A DNA stretch of 12,024 bases from CAZLPY01 sp964561525 (GCA_964561525.1 CAZLPY010000028.1:1-12024); one strand, 5' to 3'. Positions 1 through 6,150 are shown, numbered from the stretch's first letter. Notes: a model not told the origin generated them from the letters alone. Made by a program: numbers and translations.

Positions 1-579
1 TACTCGGTTAATGTCTTCCTCAGTAACGGGGCCACTGCGGAGCAGTTTTGCTGCTCGCGTATCATAAACGGTGCTCGGTGTAAGGCTAGCATTGAGATCA
101 CCAGCGTCAATAATGGAACATACTGCATCGGAAAACTGATTTTTGACGTCAGCAATTGTGTACAGTGCGTCTCTGTCATGGCGATTGGCTGATGTGGTAG
201 TGATGGCGTGGCCAAACTGCCGCAGTAGTTCAAGCAGGGTTGGGTCGCTTGGGATGCGAAAGGCAATTCCGTCCTCACTTAAGTAACGATATCGTTCCGA
301 ATCGTGCTGCTCAATCACGAGGTTGAGCGGTCCCGGGTGAAAAACGGCAGAGAGTTTTTTGGCCACTGGGTTAAGCACGCCAAATGGCTCAAGCTGAGCT
401 AAATCTGCAACCAAAATAGTGATGGCCATGTTTGGCCGTCCTTTTAAGGTATTTATTTTCGCCACTGCCTCACTGTTGCTTGCATCGCACGAAAAACCGT
501 AGCAGCTTTCGGAGGGAGTAATGATGATGTTGCCAGATCGAAGGCAGTGAATGGCGGAATGAAGGCTGGTGGAATCCAT
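1..579 (-). CDS. tsaC: L-threonylcarbamoyladenylate synthase (TsaC/YrdC/Sua5 family), C-terminus cut by window edge
   Basis: Makes threonylcarbamoyl-AMP from threonine, bicarbonate and ATP, the first step of the t6A modification at A37 of ANN-decoding tRNAs in the cytoplasm. The frame is open from an ATG at 577-579 through position 1 (193 codons). Family landmarks read in order: ITPSESCYGFSCDA near the N-terminus (matching the usual TPTETVYGL block), KGRP, a HPGPLNLVIE block, FRIPSDP, TTTSAN, and STVYD followed by LLRSGP. This is nearly the whole YrdC domain; only the last residues, or a Sua5-type extension, lie outside. It is the last minus-strand gene after pyrH, 113 bp downstream of it. 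I see no strong ribosome binding site, and the gap is AT-rich. Function is clear from the motifs; TsaC versus Sua5 length cannot be settled here. Confidence 0.9.
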   Translation of the reverse strand, partial: MDSTSLHSAIHCLRSGNIIITPSESCYGFSCDASNSEAVAKINTLKGRPNMAITILVADLAQLEPFGVLNPVAKKLSAVFHPGPLNLVIEQHDSERYRYLSEDGIAFRIPSDPTLLELLRQFGHAITTTSANRHDRDALYTIADVKNQFSDAVCSIIDAGDLNASLTPSTVYDTRAAKLLRSGPVTEEDINRV

Positions 580-692
580 AGATATATCCGAAAAAATGAT
601 GAATTTCTAATGTCTAATTACTAATTAAAACCTAATACCGAAATGACAATTGGACATTAATCATTATTTAGAAATTAGGCATTTGTCATTAG
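580..692. repeat. AT-rich intergenic tract built of short nested inverted repeats
   Basis: The gap between pyrH and tsaC is made of variations on TAATT, CATTA and TGTC words. Perfect inverted pairs by eye: AATTTCTAA (602-610) with TTAGAAATT (668-676), TAATGTC (608-614) with GACATTA (653-659), and AATGACA (642-648) with TGTCATT (684-690). It has no T-run of a normal terminator and no open frame of note. Such low-complexity spacers recur in genomes of this type; a function is not evident. Confidence 0.5.
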
Positions 693-1403
693 TCATTTAC
701 TGACTAAGGTGCCTATCTTCTCCCCTTGAATAATGCGTTGGATGTTGCGGTCACCTAGTAAGTCAAACACTACAATTGGCATGTCATGATCCATAGCCAT
801 CGAAATAGCGGCGTTATCCATCACTTTGACATCATCGTTTCGGAGGGCTTCATGATACGTGATGTGTTGTAGCTTTTGCGCATCGTGATGGAGGTGTGGG
901 TCTTTATTATACACTCCATCCACTTTGGTGCTTTTAAGCACCATGTCACAATCGAGTTCAAGTCCGGTCATTACCGCTGCGGTGTCAGTGGTGACGTAAG
1001 GATTGCCAGTGCCACCAGCTACAATTACCACGCGGCCTTTTTCGAGGTGTCTTAAGGCTCGACGGCGAATGTAGCCCTCAGCCACGCTGTCCGCCCGGAG
1101 GCGCGATTGCAGCCGTGCTGGCTGGCCGTAGTGCTCTAGTACATCAACCAGCGCCATGCCGTTGATAATCGTGGCGAGCATGCCCATGTAATCACCGGTG
1201 GAGCGTTCAATTTTTTCACCAGCAATTGCAGCTCCGCGCATAAAGTTGCCAGCGCCAACTACAATGACAAGCTGCACGTTAGTAGCTTTAATTACCTCAA
1301 TTAGTTGATTAGCTAAAGACGAGATAAAATCGGCATCGATACCGTTTTCGCGGGTTCCAGCAAATTGCTCGCCGGATAGTTTGAGTAGGACGCGTTTAAG
1401 CAT
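693..1403 (-). CDS. pyrH: UMP kinase
   Basis: Phosphorylates UMP to UDP with ATP in pyrimidine nucleotide synthesis; the bacterial type is a cytoplasmic hexamer of the amino-acid-kinase fold. The 236-residue product has the expected order: KRVLLKLSGE at the N-terminus, VVGAGNFMRG for the phosphate-binding glycines, GDYMGMLATIINGMAL for the UMP region, AGGTGNPYVTTDTAA, then KSTKVDGVYNKDP. I chose the ATG at 1401-1403 because the family starts just before KRVLLKLSG; an in-frame ATG at 1421 would add six atypical residues. Neither start has a clear ribosome binding site. Length is normal (family about 235-245). The gene follows riboflavin kinase after 40 bp; the classical rpsB-tsf-pyrH-frr order is absent. 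Confidence 0.96.
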   Translation of the reverse strand: MLKRVLLKLSGEQFAGTRENGIDADFISSLANQLIEVIKATNVQLVIVVGAGNFMRGAAIAGEKIERSTGDYMGMLATIINGMALVDVLEHYGQPARLQSRLRADSVAEGYIRRRALRHLEKGRVVIVAGGTGNPYVTTDTAAVMTGLELDCDMVLKSTKVDGVYNKDPHLHHDAQKLQHITYHEALRNDDVKVMDNAAISMAMDHDMPIVVFDLLGDRNIQRIIQGEKIGTLVSK

Positions 1404-1443
1404 GTACCGACAGTATCCCATATTTTAGTTGATCTGAGAAGAT

Positions 1444-1830
1444 CTAGCTGTTCGCTGGGTTGATCCAAATCGAGTAGGCGCCTCGCACTTGCTGCACGTC
1501 TAAAGCAATTTGTCGGGTGAGCTCCTCACCATTACTGAATTGTTGGATTTCGCGGATGAAGTCAACCAATTCAAATTGCAGTTGCTCTACTGGCCCATCT
1601 GAGTCATAATCGAGCACATAGACTTCTAGTGTGGTCAAAGCCTCGTTAAACGTTGGCACCGGGCCATAGTGCAGTGCGCCGGCGTATGCTCTTCCGGCAA
1701 TCCACACTCGGCAAGCATATACACCAAAGTCGGCAGATAATTGCTTAGGAATAGTCAAATTAAACGTGGGAAATCCGAGGCGTTTACCCCGCCCGTGGCC
1801 AGAGATAACACGAGAAGTAAATTTAGACAT
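1444..1830 (-). CDS. Riboflavin kinase, stand-alone domain (RibF C-terminal half)
   Basis: Converts riboflavin and ATP to FMN. The 128-residue product has the flavokinase signature GRGKRLGFPTFNL at residues 13-25 (T22 and N24 are the Mg-ATP ligands of the family), FGVYACRV at 35-42, GALHYGPVPTF at 51-61, and LEVYVLD at 68-74 with E69 as the likely catalytic base. The N-terminal FAD synthetase (nucleotidyltransferase) domain of normal bifunctional RibF is missing, and no separate copy is in the window, so FAD synthesis must be elsewhere or FAD imported. Its ATG lies inside the end of the transporter gene (8-bp overlap ATGTCTAA), which suggests translational coupling. The neighbouring DMT transporter could supply a substrate, but this is only inference. 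Confidence 0.9.
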   Translation of the reverse strand: MSKFTSRVISGHGRGKRLGFPTFNLTIPKQLSADFGVYACRVWIAGRAYAGALHYGPVPTFNEALTTLEVYVLDYDSDGPVEQLQFELVDFIREIQQFSNGEELTRQIALDVQQVRGAYSIWINPANS

Positions 1831-2734
1831 CTACTTTATTTAATCGCGATACTTGATAGGCTGCAAACAGCAGTACCGCAGCCGCGAGGTATTGCGTCAC
1901 GGCAAGCACGTTATGATAGTACACCACGTCAATCAACACCGCGGTCAGTGGAAAAACAAACTCAAGGATTGTAGCGACCTTCACCTCGGTGTGCTGCAGG
2001 CCTTTGTAGTAAATCCACAACGCCACCATGCCAGTGGTCAGGGCAATTGCGATTAGCTTAGACGTCTCTGCTTGATGTAATGATGAAAGCGCCGTGGTGT
2101 TATGCATGATCACTACAGCTAGCAAAGCCAGCGGCACCGTGATGAAAAATCGCAGGCCCGTTGCAAGCGTGTTAGATATTCGAAGCACTGTAAAGCGTGA
2201 AAAAGCAGTGGAGGAGCCCCAGGCAAAGGCGGCACCAATGGCCAGCAGCGCCGCGATAATGGTTCCGTCTCCGCTGGAGAGGTCAACATGACCATTCTTA
2301 AAAGTTACGAAAAATGAGGCTACTAACGCCAGTACGGCCCAGCCAACGTAACGCATTGAGATTTTTTCCCGTAGCACAAGCATGGCTGCCCCGATCGCAA
2401 AAATTGGTTGCAGTTTTTGTAGCAGGAACACCACCGAAAATGAGATGAAATTGACTTTAACTAACGCCGCAGTGAAAAAGAGTGTGCCAATAACACCGCT
2501 CAAAAAACTAATCCACAGCAGCGCCAGCCATTCCTTGCTAGTGACCTTCTCTTTTCGCAGTAGCGGAAGTGCAAAAGGAGCAATCAAGATAGCCCCAATT
2601 AAATGCTCATAAAAAACGATCACTGAGGGAGGGAGTACAAATAGGCTACGACGCAATATACCATCAAATCCCCACAGCACTGCTGCTGCTACAATAAACG
2701 CTGGTCCGTAAGTTTTAAGATCTCGTTTTGCCAT
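1823..2734 (-). CDS. EamA/DMT-superfamily transporter, 10 membrane helices
   Basis: A 303-residue integral membrane protein with two tandem EamA repeats of about five helices each, the usual DMT layout. Typical features are GPAFIVAAAVLWGFDGILRR in helix 1, FYEHLIGAILIAPFALPLL, a loop with LREKISMRYVGWAVLALV closing the first repeat, and AFAWGSSTAFSRF opening the second. Family members move metabolites such as amino acids, nucleobases or vitamins; the substrate cannot be read from sequence. The ATG at 2732-2734 has AAGGA 4 nt upstream. It heads the minus-strand gene string and overlaps riboflavin kinase by 8 bp, so a riboflavin link is possible but unproven. Confidence 0.9.
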   Translation of the reverse strand: MAKRDLKTYGPAFIVAAAVLWGFDGILRRSLFVLPPSVIVFYEHLIGAILIAPFALPLLRKEKVTSKEWLALLWISFLSGVIGTLFFTAALVKVNFISFSVVFLLQKLQPIFAIGAAMLVLREKISMRYVGWAVLALVASFFVTFKNGHVDLSSGDGTIIAALLAIGAAFAWGSSTAFSRFTVLRISNTLATGLRFFITVPLALLAVVIMHNTTALSSLHQAETSKLIAIALTTGMVALWIYYKGLQHTEVKVATILEFVFPLTAVLIDVVYYHNVLAVTQYLAAAVLLFAAYQVSRLNKVDV

Positions 2735-2754
2735 TAGTTCCTTTCAAGCTGATC

Positions 2755-2785
2755 ATTATACTGGCATAGTAGCGAATGTTGCCAG
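2755..2785 (-). promoter_or_regulatory. Promoter and operator-like inverted repeat upstream of the EamA gene
   Basis: On the minus strand a perfect TATAAT -10 (2760-2755) lies 20 bp upstream of the EamA start. Just upstream is an inverted repeat, CTGGCA (2761-2766) and TGCCAG (2780-2785) with a 13-bp spacer, in the -10/-35 spacer where a repressor would act. The -35 is poor. This is inferred from spacing only. Confidence 0.45.
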
Positions 2786-3066
2786 CATTAGCAATTCTTC
2801 AGTCACGATCAGGCGGTTCTGTTATAGCGTCGGTTGGGTTGTACTTTGCTATTTTAGCTGACGGTGCTGGTGTTTTTCCTGCAGCCATAAAGACTTTTCG
2901 CAGACCCGATACTGAGCCGGCGCTGTCGTACGCCATCAGTGCGCTTGCTGCAATACTAACGCTTCTGGCACTTCGTTCACACAGTCTTCGTGATGTCGCT
3001 TATCCAGCGTACTTAATTGTGGCAGATGGGATGATGGTAGTGTTGGCATTCAGACAATCAAAATAA
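2776..3066 (+). pseudogene. 5'-truncated multispanning membrane protein (C-terminal half only)
   Basis: The 96-residue frame reads ASVGLYFAILADGAGVFPAA, then KTFRRPDTEPALSYAISAL, then HSLRDVAYPAYLIVADGMMV. This is the last part of a roughly 190-residue hypothetical membrane-protein family I recognise by pattern (a TDALAFIPTFRKSYxxPxEE-like segment, then a xxxLYPAxLVxxN-like end). The first half, with its own helices, is missing: the frame is closed by tandem TAG codons just before the ATG, there is no ribosome binding site, and that ATG lies inside the inverted repeat of the EamA promoter. I read it as a remnant left by a rearrangement. A genuinely short homologue is the alternative. Confidence 0.5.
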
Positions 3067-3099
3067 AACAGCTCCTGCACAAAGTTTGTGTTCAGGAGC
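3056..3099 (-). terminator. Intrinsic terminator of the small minus-strand operon
   Basis: Stem arms GCTCCTG (3071-3077) and CAGGAGC (3093-3099) enclose a second short stem CACAAA/TTTGTG. Read on the minus strand the hairpin is followed by TGTTTTATTTTG (3070-3059). It lies 22 bp past the stop of the 73-residue gene. Confidence 0.75.
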
Positions 3100-3120
3100 C
3101 AGGTCATAGCACTAGCATGG

Positions 3121-3342
3121 TCAGACCGCCGATGCCTCTTGATATGGATGCCACTCAACCGTGCAGGAAGCATCGTCGATAGTGAAAGTTCCGAGCGGTT
3201 TGCCGCCGATATCTGAGATGAGGCATCTCCACTTTAGTTGTTCAGACTCGTGGAATTGCTCTATGTTCCCAAGCTTGCACGGTACTCCTACCGAGAATGA
3301 GGCGTACTTACCAATGATTTGCCGTGCGGATTTATCGGTCAT
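3121..3342 (-). CDS. Small protein of unknown function (73 aa)
   Basis: I do not recognise the family. The product is soluble-looking, with no membrane segment or signal peptide, three cysteines (in VPCKLG, WRCLIS and ASCTVEW) and alternating hydrophobic strands that suggest a small beta-rich fold. The start is convincing: ATG at 3340-3342 has GGAG (3352-3349) six bases upstream. That ribosome binding site touches the stop codon of the upstream winged-helix frame (TAG at 3354-3352), so the two are almost certainly one transcript, closed by the terminator at 3099-3056. Its role is probably tied to the regulator, but nothing in the sequence shows what it does. Confidence 0.75.
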   Translation of the reverse strand: MTDKSARQIIGKYASFSVGVPCKLGNIEQFHESEQLKWRCLISDIGGKPLGTFTIDDASCTVEWHPYQEASAV

Positions 3343-3351
3343 CGGATTCTC

Positions 3352-3610
3352 CTATGAAGGGGCGGGCTTGGATGTCACTGGCGTCAAATAAACGCGTCGT
3401 GCCATCATTGTGACACGATAGAGCTGGATCGTATCACCTTCACCGATCGTTGTTCGGCAGGTCACAAAAACCAGCCTCGACGAGTGGCTGGAGGTGCGTG
3501 AGCAACTCACTCTCACTGATGCGGAGCATGCCGACAAGATCATCAATATTGCAACCGTCTTTCTCCCACATCGCGCCGATAATACGCCGTTGTTCGGCAG
3601 TTAATGACAT
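3352..3610 (-). CDS. Winged-helix DNA-binding protein, frame broken by one extra base
   Basis: From ATG 3608-3610, with a strong AAGGAGG site (3625-3619, 8-nt spacer), the frame reads MSLTAEQRRIIGAMWEKDG, then NIDDLVGMLRISESELLTHL, then QPLVEAGFCDLPNNDR and stops at 3440: 56 residues with a clear helix-turn-helix. Removing one base from the five-base run at 3466-3470 (T on the coding strand) lets it continue as GFVTCRTTIGEGDTIQLYRV and on through RRVYLTPV to a TAG at 3352-3354, adding the expected beta wing. The total of 259 bases is one more than a multiple of three, as that predicts. The intact protein would have about 85 residues. A sequencing error in the run, a recent mutation, or +1 slippage on TTT-T are all possible. 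Position and size suggest an autoregulator of the two-gene operon. Confidence 0.7.
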
Positions 3611-3648
3611 CAAAGCATCCTCCTTAAAAAAGGTGGCACAGAATATCG

Positions 3649-3680
3649 CTGGATCTTAAGGTTCTGGATCACATTATATC
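3649..3680 (-). promoter_or_regulatory. Extended -10 promoter with direct repeats upstream of the winged-helix operon
   Basis: Minus strand reads TGATATAAT, an extended -10, with TATAAT at 3678-3673 and no good -35. Two direct copies of CTGGATC (plus-strand 3649-3655 and 3664-3670, 15 bp apart) sit over the expected transcript start. TGTGAT also occurs twice around the -10. These are plausible sites for the adjacent winged-helix protein. Confidence 0.5.
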
Positions 3681-3734
3681 ACAAAACGCTCATAAATGCA
3701 TGTCGCCTGTGACGGCTCTATGAGTAGCTTAGTA

Positions 3735-4241
3735 TTATTTCTTGTTAGAGATAGGGATGTTTAGGTTGGCCAAATCGATCTGTCGCCGATGCTCGCCGAA
3801 AATACGCGAATCAAAACACCAGGCTTCAGTCGGGGTAACCTTGTAGAAATTCCAGACAGCATTATCTCCCAAGTGTTTTACAACTTTTGAGGTATAATCG
3901 ATGTTTTTAGCTTCTCGTCCATAATAGTGCCGCACTGCCTCTAGTACTTCGTCGTGCGAATCAAGATGATGTGCTGTGCCTTTTAGCTGCAAGCCCAGCA
4001 CGTCTCGATCAGTATTAGGTAGGTATTCGGTTTTAAAAATAGCAACCGCAACACGCTCATCTTTCAATATATTTTGCACGTGCTTCGAGTCGGGCATCGA
4101 AATAAAATACAAATTCAACTTTTCATCATACCCAAAGTACACCGGGCAAACCCAGCTGCCGTTTTCATCTACCGTAGACACCGCCATAAATTCAGTGCGA
4201 TCCAGTGCCTCTTTTACCTTCGCGTTCCAATCGATCTGCAT
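3735..4241 (-). CDS. Pyridoxamine 5'-phosphate oxidase-like flavin-binding protein
   Basis: The 168-residue product has the split-barrel pattern of PNPOx-like proteins: EFMAVSTVDENGSWVCPVYF at the first strands, NLYFISMPDSKHVQNILKDE, VAVAIF, and LQLKGTAHHL. Members bind FMN, F420 or haem and act as small oxidoreductases or detoxifying enzymes; true pyridoxamine phosphate oxidase is unlikely because of its short length and missing C-terminal substrate residues. It starts 8 bp after the HAD phosphatase stop and is probably translated from the same mRNA, with only a weak GAAG site before the ATG at 4239-4241. Downstream, CTCATA (3689-3694) and TATGAG (3719-3724) could form a weak terminator. The flavin link with the FMN-making kinase at 1444 is suggestive only. 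Confidence 0.85.
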   Translation of the reverse strand: MQIDWNAKVKEALDRTEFMAVSTVDENGSWVCPVYFGYDEKLNLYFISMPDSKHVQNILKDERVAVAIFKTEYLPNTDRDVLGLQLKGTAHHLDSHDEVLEAVRHYYGREAKNIDYTSKVVKHLGDNAVWNFYKVTPTEAWCFDSRIFGEHRRQIDLANLNIPISNKK

Positions 4242-4249
4242 TTCACTTC

Positions 4250-4921
4250 TTATTGTATTTCTGATAATAAATCTTCGAGTTTTGTAACGTCGTCTATAAT
4301 ATATTTTACACCCAATGCTTCTGCTTGAGGATTGGAAAGATGTCCGGTTAATACGACAATCGGCTCGATGCCAGCATTTTGTGCCATCAGTACATCATTT
4401 TTAGCGTCACCGACCATAATTGTCTCGTTATGGGTCACATTCTGTTCTCGCATAATGGCTTCGGCAATATACGGAGAAGGCTTGGCATGTGCAGGATCTT
4501 TTACATCGTATGCAGTAATTATCTGACTAAAAACGTTGGGAATACCAAACTTTAACATCACTTTCTCTAAAATTTTCGGATGAACACCAGTTGCGAGTGC
4601 AAGAGTATACGTATCAGATAATCGTCCCAGTAATTCATTACTACCAGGTATAATTGATAAGCAATTGACGTAAGTATCGCCGAAGAGATGAGATTCGTAA
4701 ATTTCGATGGCTCTTGGTAGAAGCTCCAAATCATCTATGAGTAGAGCTGCTAATTCTTCTTGATGAGATGAGCCCCACTTCGTTGCGATGCGAGCTTTTT
4801 CCTCAGCTTCAGAGAGATGAACGCCGACTCCAGCTACGGCTTCGTGATAGCACTTATAATAGCCCTTGGTAGAGCCCTTTGTAAAAACATCGTCCCAATC
4901 AAAAATAATTAATTTAATCAA
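4250..4921 (-). CDS. HAD-superfamily phosphatase (phosphoglycolate phosphatase-like)
   Basis: A 223-residue cytoplasmic HAD hydrolase. Motif I is FDWDDVFT with nucleophile D8 and acid/base D10, motif II is LATG with T111, motif III is AKPSPY with K147, and motif IV is MVGDAKNDV with D172 and D176 for Mg2+. A helical cap (about residues 15-85) makes it a subclass I enzyme, as in phosphoglycolate and beta-phosphoglucomutase families. Substrate is not predictable. The only in-frame start after the upstream stop is TTG at 4919-4921; it has no strong ribosome binding site. The downstream flavin protein starts 8 bp later. Confidence 0.9.
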   Translation of the reverse strand: MIKLIIFDWDDVFTKGSTKGYYKCYHEAVAGVGVHLSEAEEKARIATKWGSSHQEELAALLIDDLELLPRAIEIYESHLFGDTYVNCLSIIPGSNELLGRLSDTYTLALATGVHPKILEKVMLKFGIPNVFSQIITAYDVKDPAHAKPSPYIAEAIMREQNVTHNETIMVGDAKNDVLMAQNAGIEPIVVLTGHLSNPQAEALGVKYIIDDVTKLEDLLSEIQ

Positions 4922-5032
4922 CTCAATCTCTCGAAGGTTTTTCCACTAATGCCCTAAAATTGGTACTTAAAAGCTATGCTTTGGCAGCGCTTATTAATAA
5001 TTATCCTAGCGAATTGGTGTAAACATTTTCAT
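4922..5032. other. Intergenic gap with no recognisable gene
   Basis: AT-rich spacer between DUF1801 and HAD genes. It contains a 10-bp palindrome TTATTAATAA (4991-5000) and a small hairpin AAAGC-TAT-GCTTT (4970-4982) that could be a weak minus-strand terminator. No clear promoter is visible. Confidence 0.4.
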
Positions 5033-5431
5033 TTATTGTTCTTTAGTGTTAACTTTTCGCCACCCGCCCACACGATTATTAACGATTACAGCTTTAAACA
5101 GACTTAATAGTGCTGTTTTGTTAATTTCATCTCCTTGATAAATTTGGATTGCCCGTGCGGTTACATTGCCATGCCCCTGGTTGATTATTTTTTCTGGGTC
5201 GGGCGCAATGGGGTCGTATATGAAGATATTTACATGATCTTTAGCGGCCAATAGTGCGCAGATGTTACCATCAAGCACGAAATATGGCCGATTAGTTCGT
5301 TTAATTGTCTCAATTACATCAGAATCGGCAGCATGTACCAGCTCTCTTACCTCGTTACAAATTTTTTGCTGCCATGGGGGTAAGCTATGTATGTAGTTAT
5401 CGATACGGGGGTCATTAGAGTGATAAGTCAT
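5033..5431 (-). CDS. DUF1801 domain protein (YdhG-like)
   Basis: A 132-residue product following the DUF1801 pattern: DNYIHSLPPWQQKICNEVR, then SDVIETIKRTNRPYFVLDGN, CALLAAKDHVNIFIYD, and GHGNVTARAIQIYQGDEIN ending with NNRVGGWRK. The family is widespread and uncharacterised, with a small alpha-beta fold and no known reaction. Length is normal. The ATG at 5429-5431 has no ribosome binding site; TAATATAG just upstream could be a -10 giving a very short leader. It is separated from the HAD gene by 111 bp and from the nuclease cassette by 163 bp, so it is probably transcribed alone. Confidence 0.85.
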   Translation of the reverse strand: MTYHSNDPRIDNYIHSLPPWQQKICNEVRELVHAADSDVIETIKRTNRPYFVLDGNICALLAAKDHVNIFIYDPIAPDPEKIINQGHGNVTARAIQIYQGDEINKTALLSLFKAVIVNNRVGGWRKVNTKEQ

Positions 5432-5523
5432 AGAACTATATTAACATTAAAGGATGATAATCGCACTCAGTCAAATTGTTCTTGGCAAGAGTGATTATTT
5501 CATTTTATCTTGGATTTGTAATG
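5432..5523. other. Upstream region of DUF1801 gene
   Basis: AT-rich, no gene seen. It probably carries the DUF1801 promoter, ending at the repeat at 5524. Confidence 0.3.
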
Positions 5524-5567
5524 GCTTGCCACTCCGTAGCTTTAGCGAAGGATGGCTGGGGAGGAGG
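5524..5567. repeat. Direct repeat copy 1, with a copy of the tRNA-Gln 3' end
   Basis: This 44-bp sequence matches 5881-5924 at 39 of 44 positions by hand count; the last 23 bases are identical. Its final 15 bases (TGGCTGGGGAGGAGG) equal the last 15 of tRNA-Gln including CCA, on the minus strand. The rest of a tRNA is absent here. The other part is an imperfect hairpin of the REP type with GGCGAAGG-like arms. Confidence 0.8.
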
Positions 5568-5576
5568 TGTCTTACG

Positions 5577-5588
5577 CTGAAGCTTCAG
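5577..5588. repeat. 12-bp perfect palindrome behind the GIY-YIG gene
   Basis: CTGAAGCTTCAG is its own reverse complement and lies 7 bases past the GIY-YIG stop, between it and repeat copy 1. It has no T run, so it is not a standard terminator. Confidence 0.55.
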
Positions 5589-5594
5589 AACACT

Positions 5595-5867
5595 TTACTC
5601 CTCCGAAACACCCTTCTTCAAGGCTCCATCGACAAGCCGTTTGTACGCGAAAGCCTTGCCTGAGCCTGATTTAATATACCGTTCAAAATCTAGCGCCATT
5701 TTTTTCGACTCAAATCCGGCGTAAAATACAATTTTCCAGGGTAAAAATGGCTTTGTTGATACAACTTTGCCTGAATTATGTTGTTCAAACCGGTGCTTAA
5801 GATCTGGTGTTGACCCATAGTAAAAATTGCTAGATTTTGAACTGTGCAATATATAAAAATAATACAT
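5595..5867 (-). CDS. GIY-YIG nuclease, UPF0213/YhbQ-like
   Basis: A 90-residue single-domain GIY-YIG protein. Visible residues are YIL (5-7, in place of GIY), YYG (16-18, in place of YIG), catalytic-type R26 in LKHRFEQH, H30, and E62 in FERYIKSGSGKAF for metal binding. The family cuts DNA; members of this short type have largely unknown roles. The ATG at 5865-5867 has a good GGAGG site a few bases upstream, sitting just outside repeat copy 2. The gene lies in the same direction as and directly behind tRNA-Gln, bracketed by direct repeats carrying the tRNA tail, as in a cassette inserted at a tRNA 3' end. It may help move the cassette, but it could equally be a passenger. Confidence 0.9.
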   Translation of the reverse strand: MYYFYILHSSKSSNFYYGSTPDLKHRFEQHNSGKVVSTKPFLPWKIVFYAGFESKKMALDFERYIKSGSGKAFAYKRLVDGALKKGVSEE

Positions 5868-5880
5868 TATTCCTCCGATG

Positions 5881-5924
5881 GCTCGCCATTCCGAAGCCTT
5901 GGCGAAGGATGGCTGGGGAGGAGG
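5881..5924. repeat. Direct repeat copy 2, running into tRNA-Gln
   Basis: Partner of 5524-5567. Bases 5910-5924 are the real tRNA 3' end; bases 5881-5909 form the imperfect hairpin (CCATTCC and GGATGG arms with a GAA/GAA internal loop) between the tRNA and the nuclease gene. Confidence 0.8.
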
Positions 5925-5984
5925 GATTCGAACCCCCGAATGCCAGGACCAAAACCTGGTGCCTTACCACTTGGCGACTCCCCA
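5910..5984 (-). tRNA. tRNA-Gln (anticodon TTG), CCA encoded
   Basis: Read on the minus strand: acceptor TGGGGAG pairs with CTCCCCA, followed by discriminator G and encoded CCA. The D-arm region is GCCAAGTGGTAAGGC, the anticodon arm is CCAGG-TTTTGGT-CCTGG with anticodon TTG at 5952-5950, and the T-arm contains GGGGG-TTCGAAT-CCCTC. Length is 75 nt with CCA. The U1 start and overall pattern match bacterial tRNA-Gln. It reads CAA (and CAG by wobble). No -10 lies immediately upstream: a T run ends exactly at its first base, so it may be cut from a longer transcript that starts near 6144. Confidence 0.96.
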
Positions 5985-6144
5985 AAAAAAAGCGTGGGAG
6001 CTTTTTCGACAGGCTTTGCCTGAACGAGAAACTCCTAGCATCGCGTGGTGACTTCCGTGCCCGACTTTTTTTCGCTTAAGCCTGCCTTAAAGCAGGATTA
6101 GCGGAGGCGTCGGGTCGGAATCACTAGCATGTTCACATGCTACG
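5985..6144 (-). ncRNA. Candidate structured RNA or leader upstream of tRNA-Gln
   Basis: On the minus strand this stretch starts about 7 bases after a promoter-like pair and has three consecutive hairpins. First is TAGCATG with CATGCTA (6125-6142, 4-nt loop). Second is a long imperfect stem at 6048-6124: GTGA-TTCCG-CCCGAC arms pair with GTCGGG-CGGAATCAC, then CCTGC/GCAGG (6081-6085, 6092-6096) at the tip. Third, arms GGAG (5997-6000) and CTCC (6032-6035) enclose CAGGC/GCCTG (6010-6014, 6018-6022). The third is followed by eight T residues that run into tRNA position 1, as in an intrinsic terminator. I do not recognise tmRNA, SRP RNA, RNase P or 6S hallmarks. It may be a new small RNA, an attenuated tRNA leader, or only a cluster of repeat DNA. 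Confidence 0.35.
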
Positions 6145-6150
6145 ATCAAT

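Noticed and set aside
3466..3470. Programmed frameshift as the main reading of the winged-helix gene
   Set aside because: A one-base indel in a five-base homopolymer is simpler, and no stimulatory structure is visible. It is kept only as an alternative.
5985..6144. SRP RNA, tmRNA, RNase P or 6S RNA
   Set aside because: No SRP GGAA-tetraloop domain, no tRNA-like alanine acceptor or tag frame, and no RNase P core. Length alone resembles 6S, but the fold is several hairpins in series.
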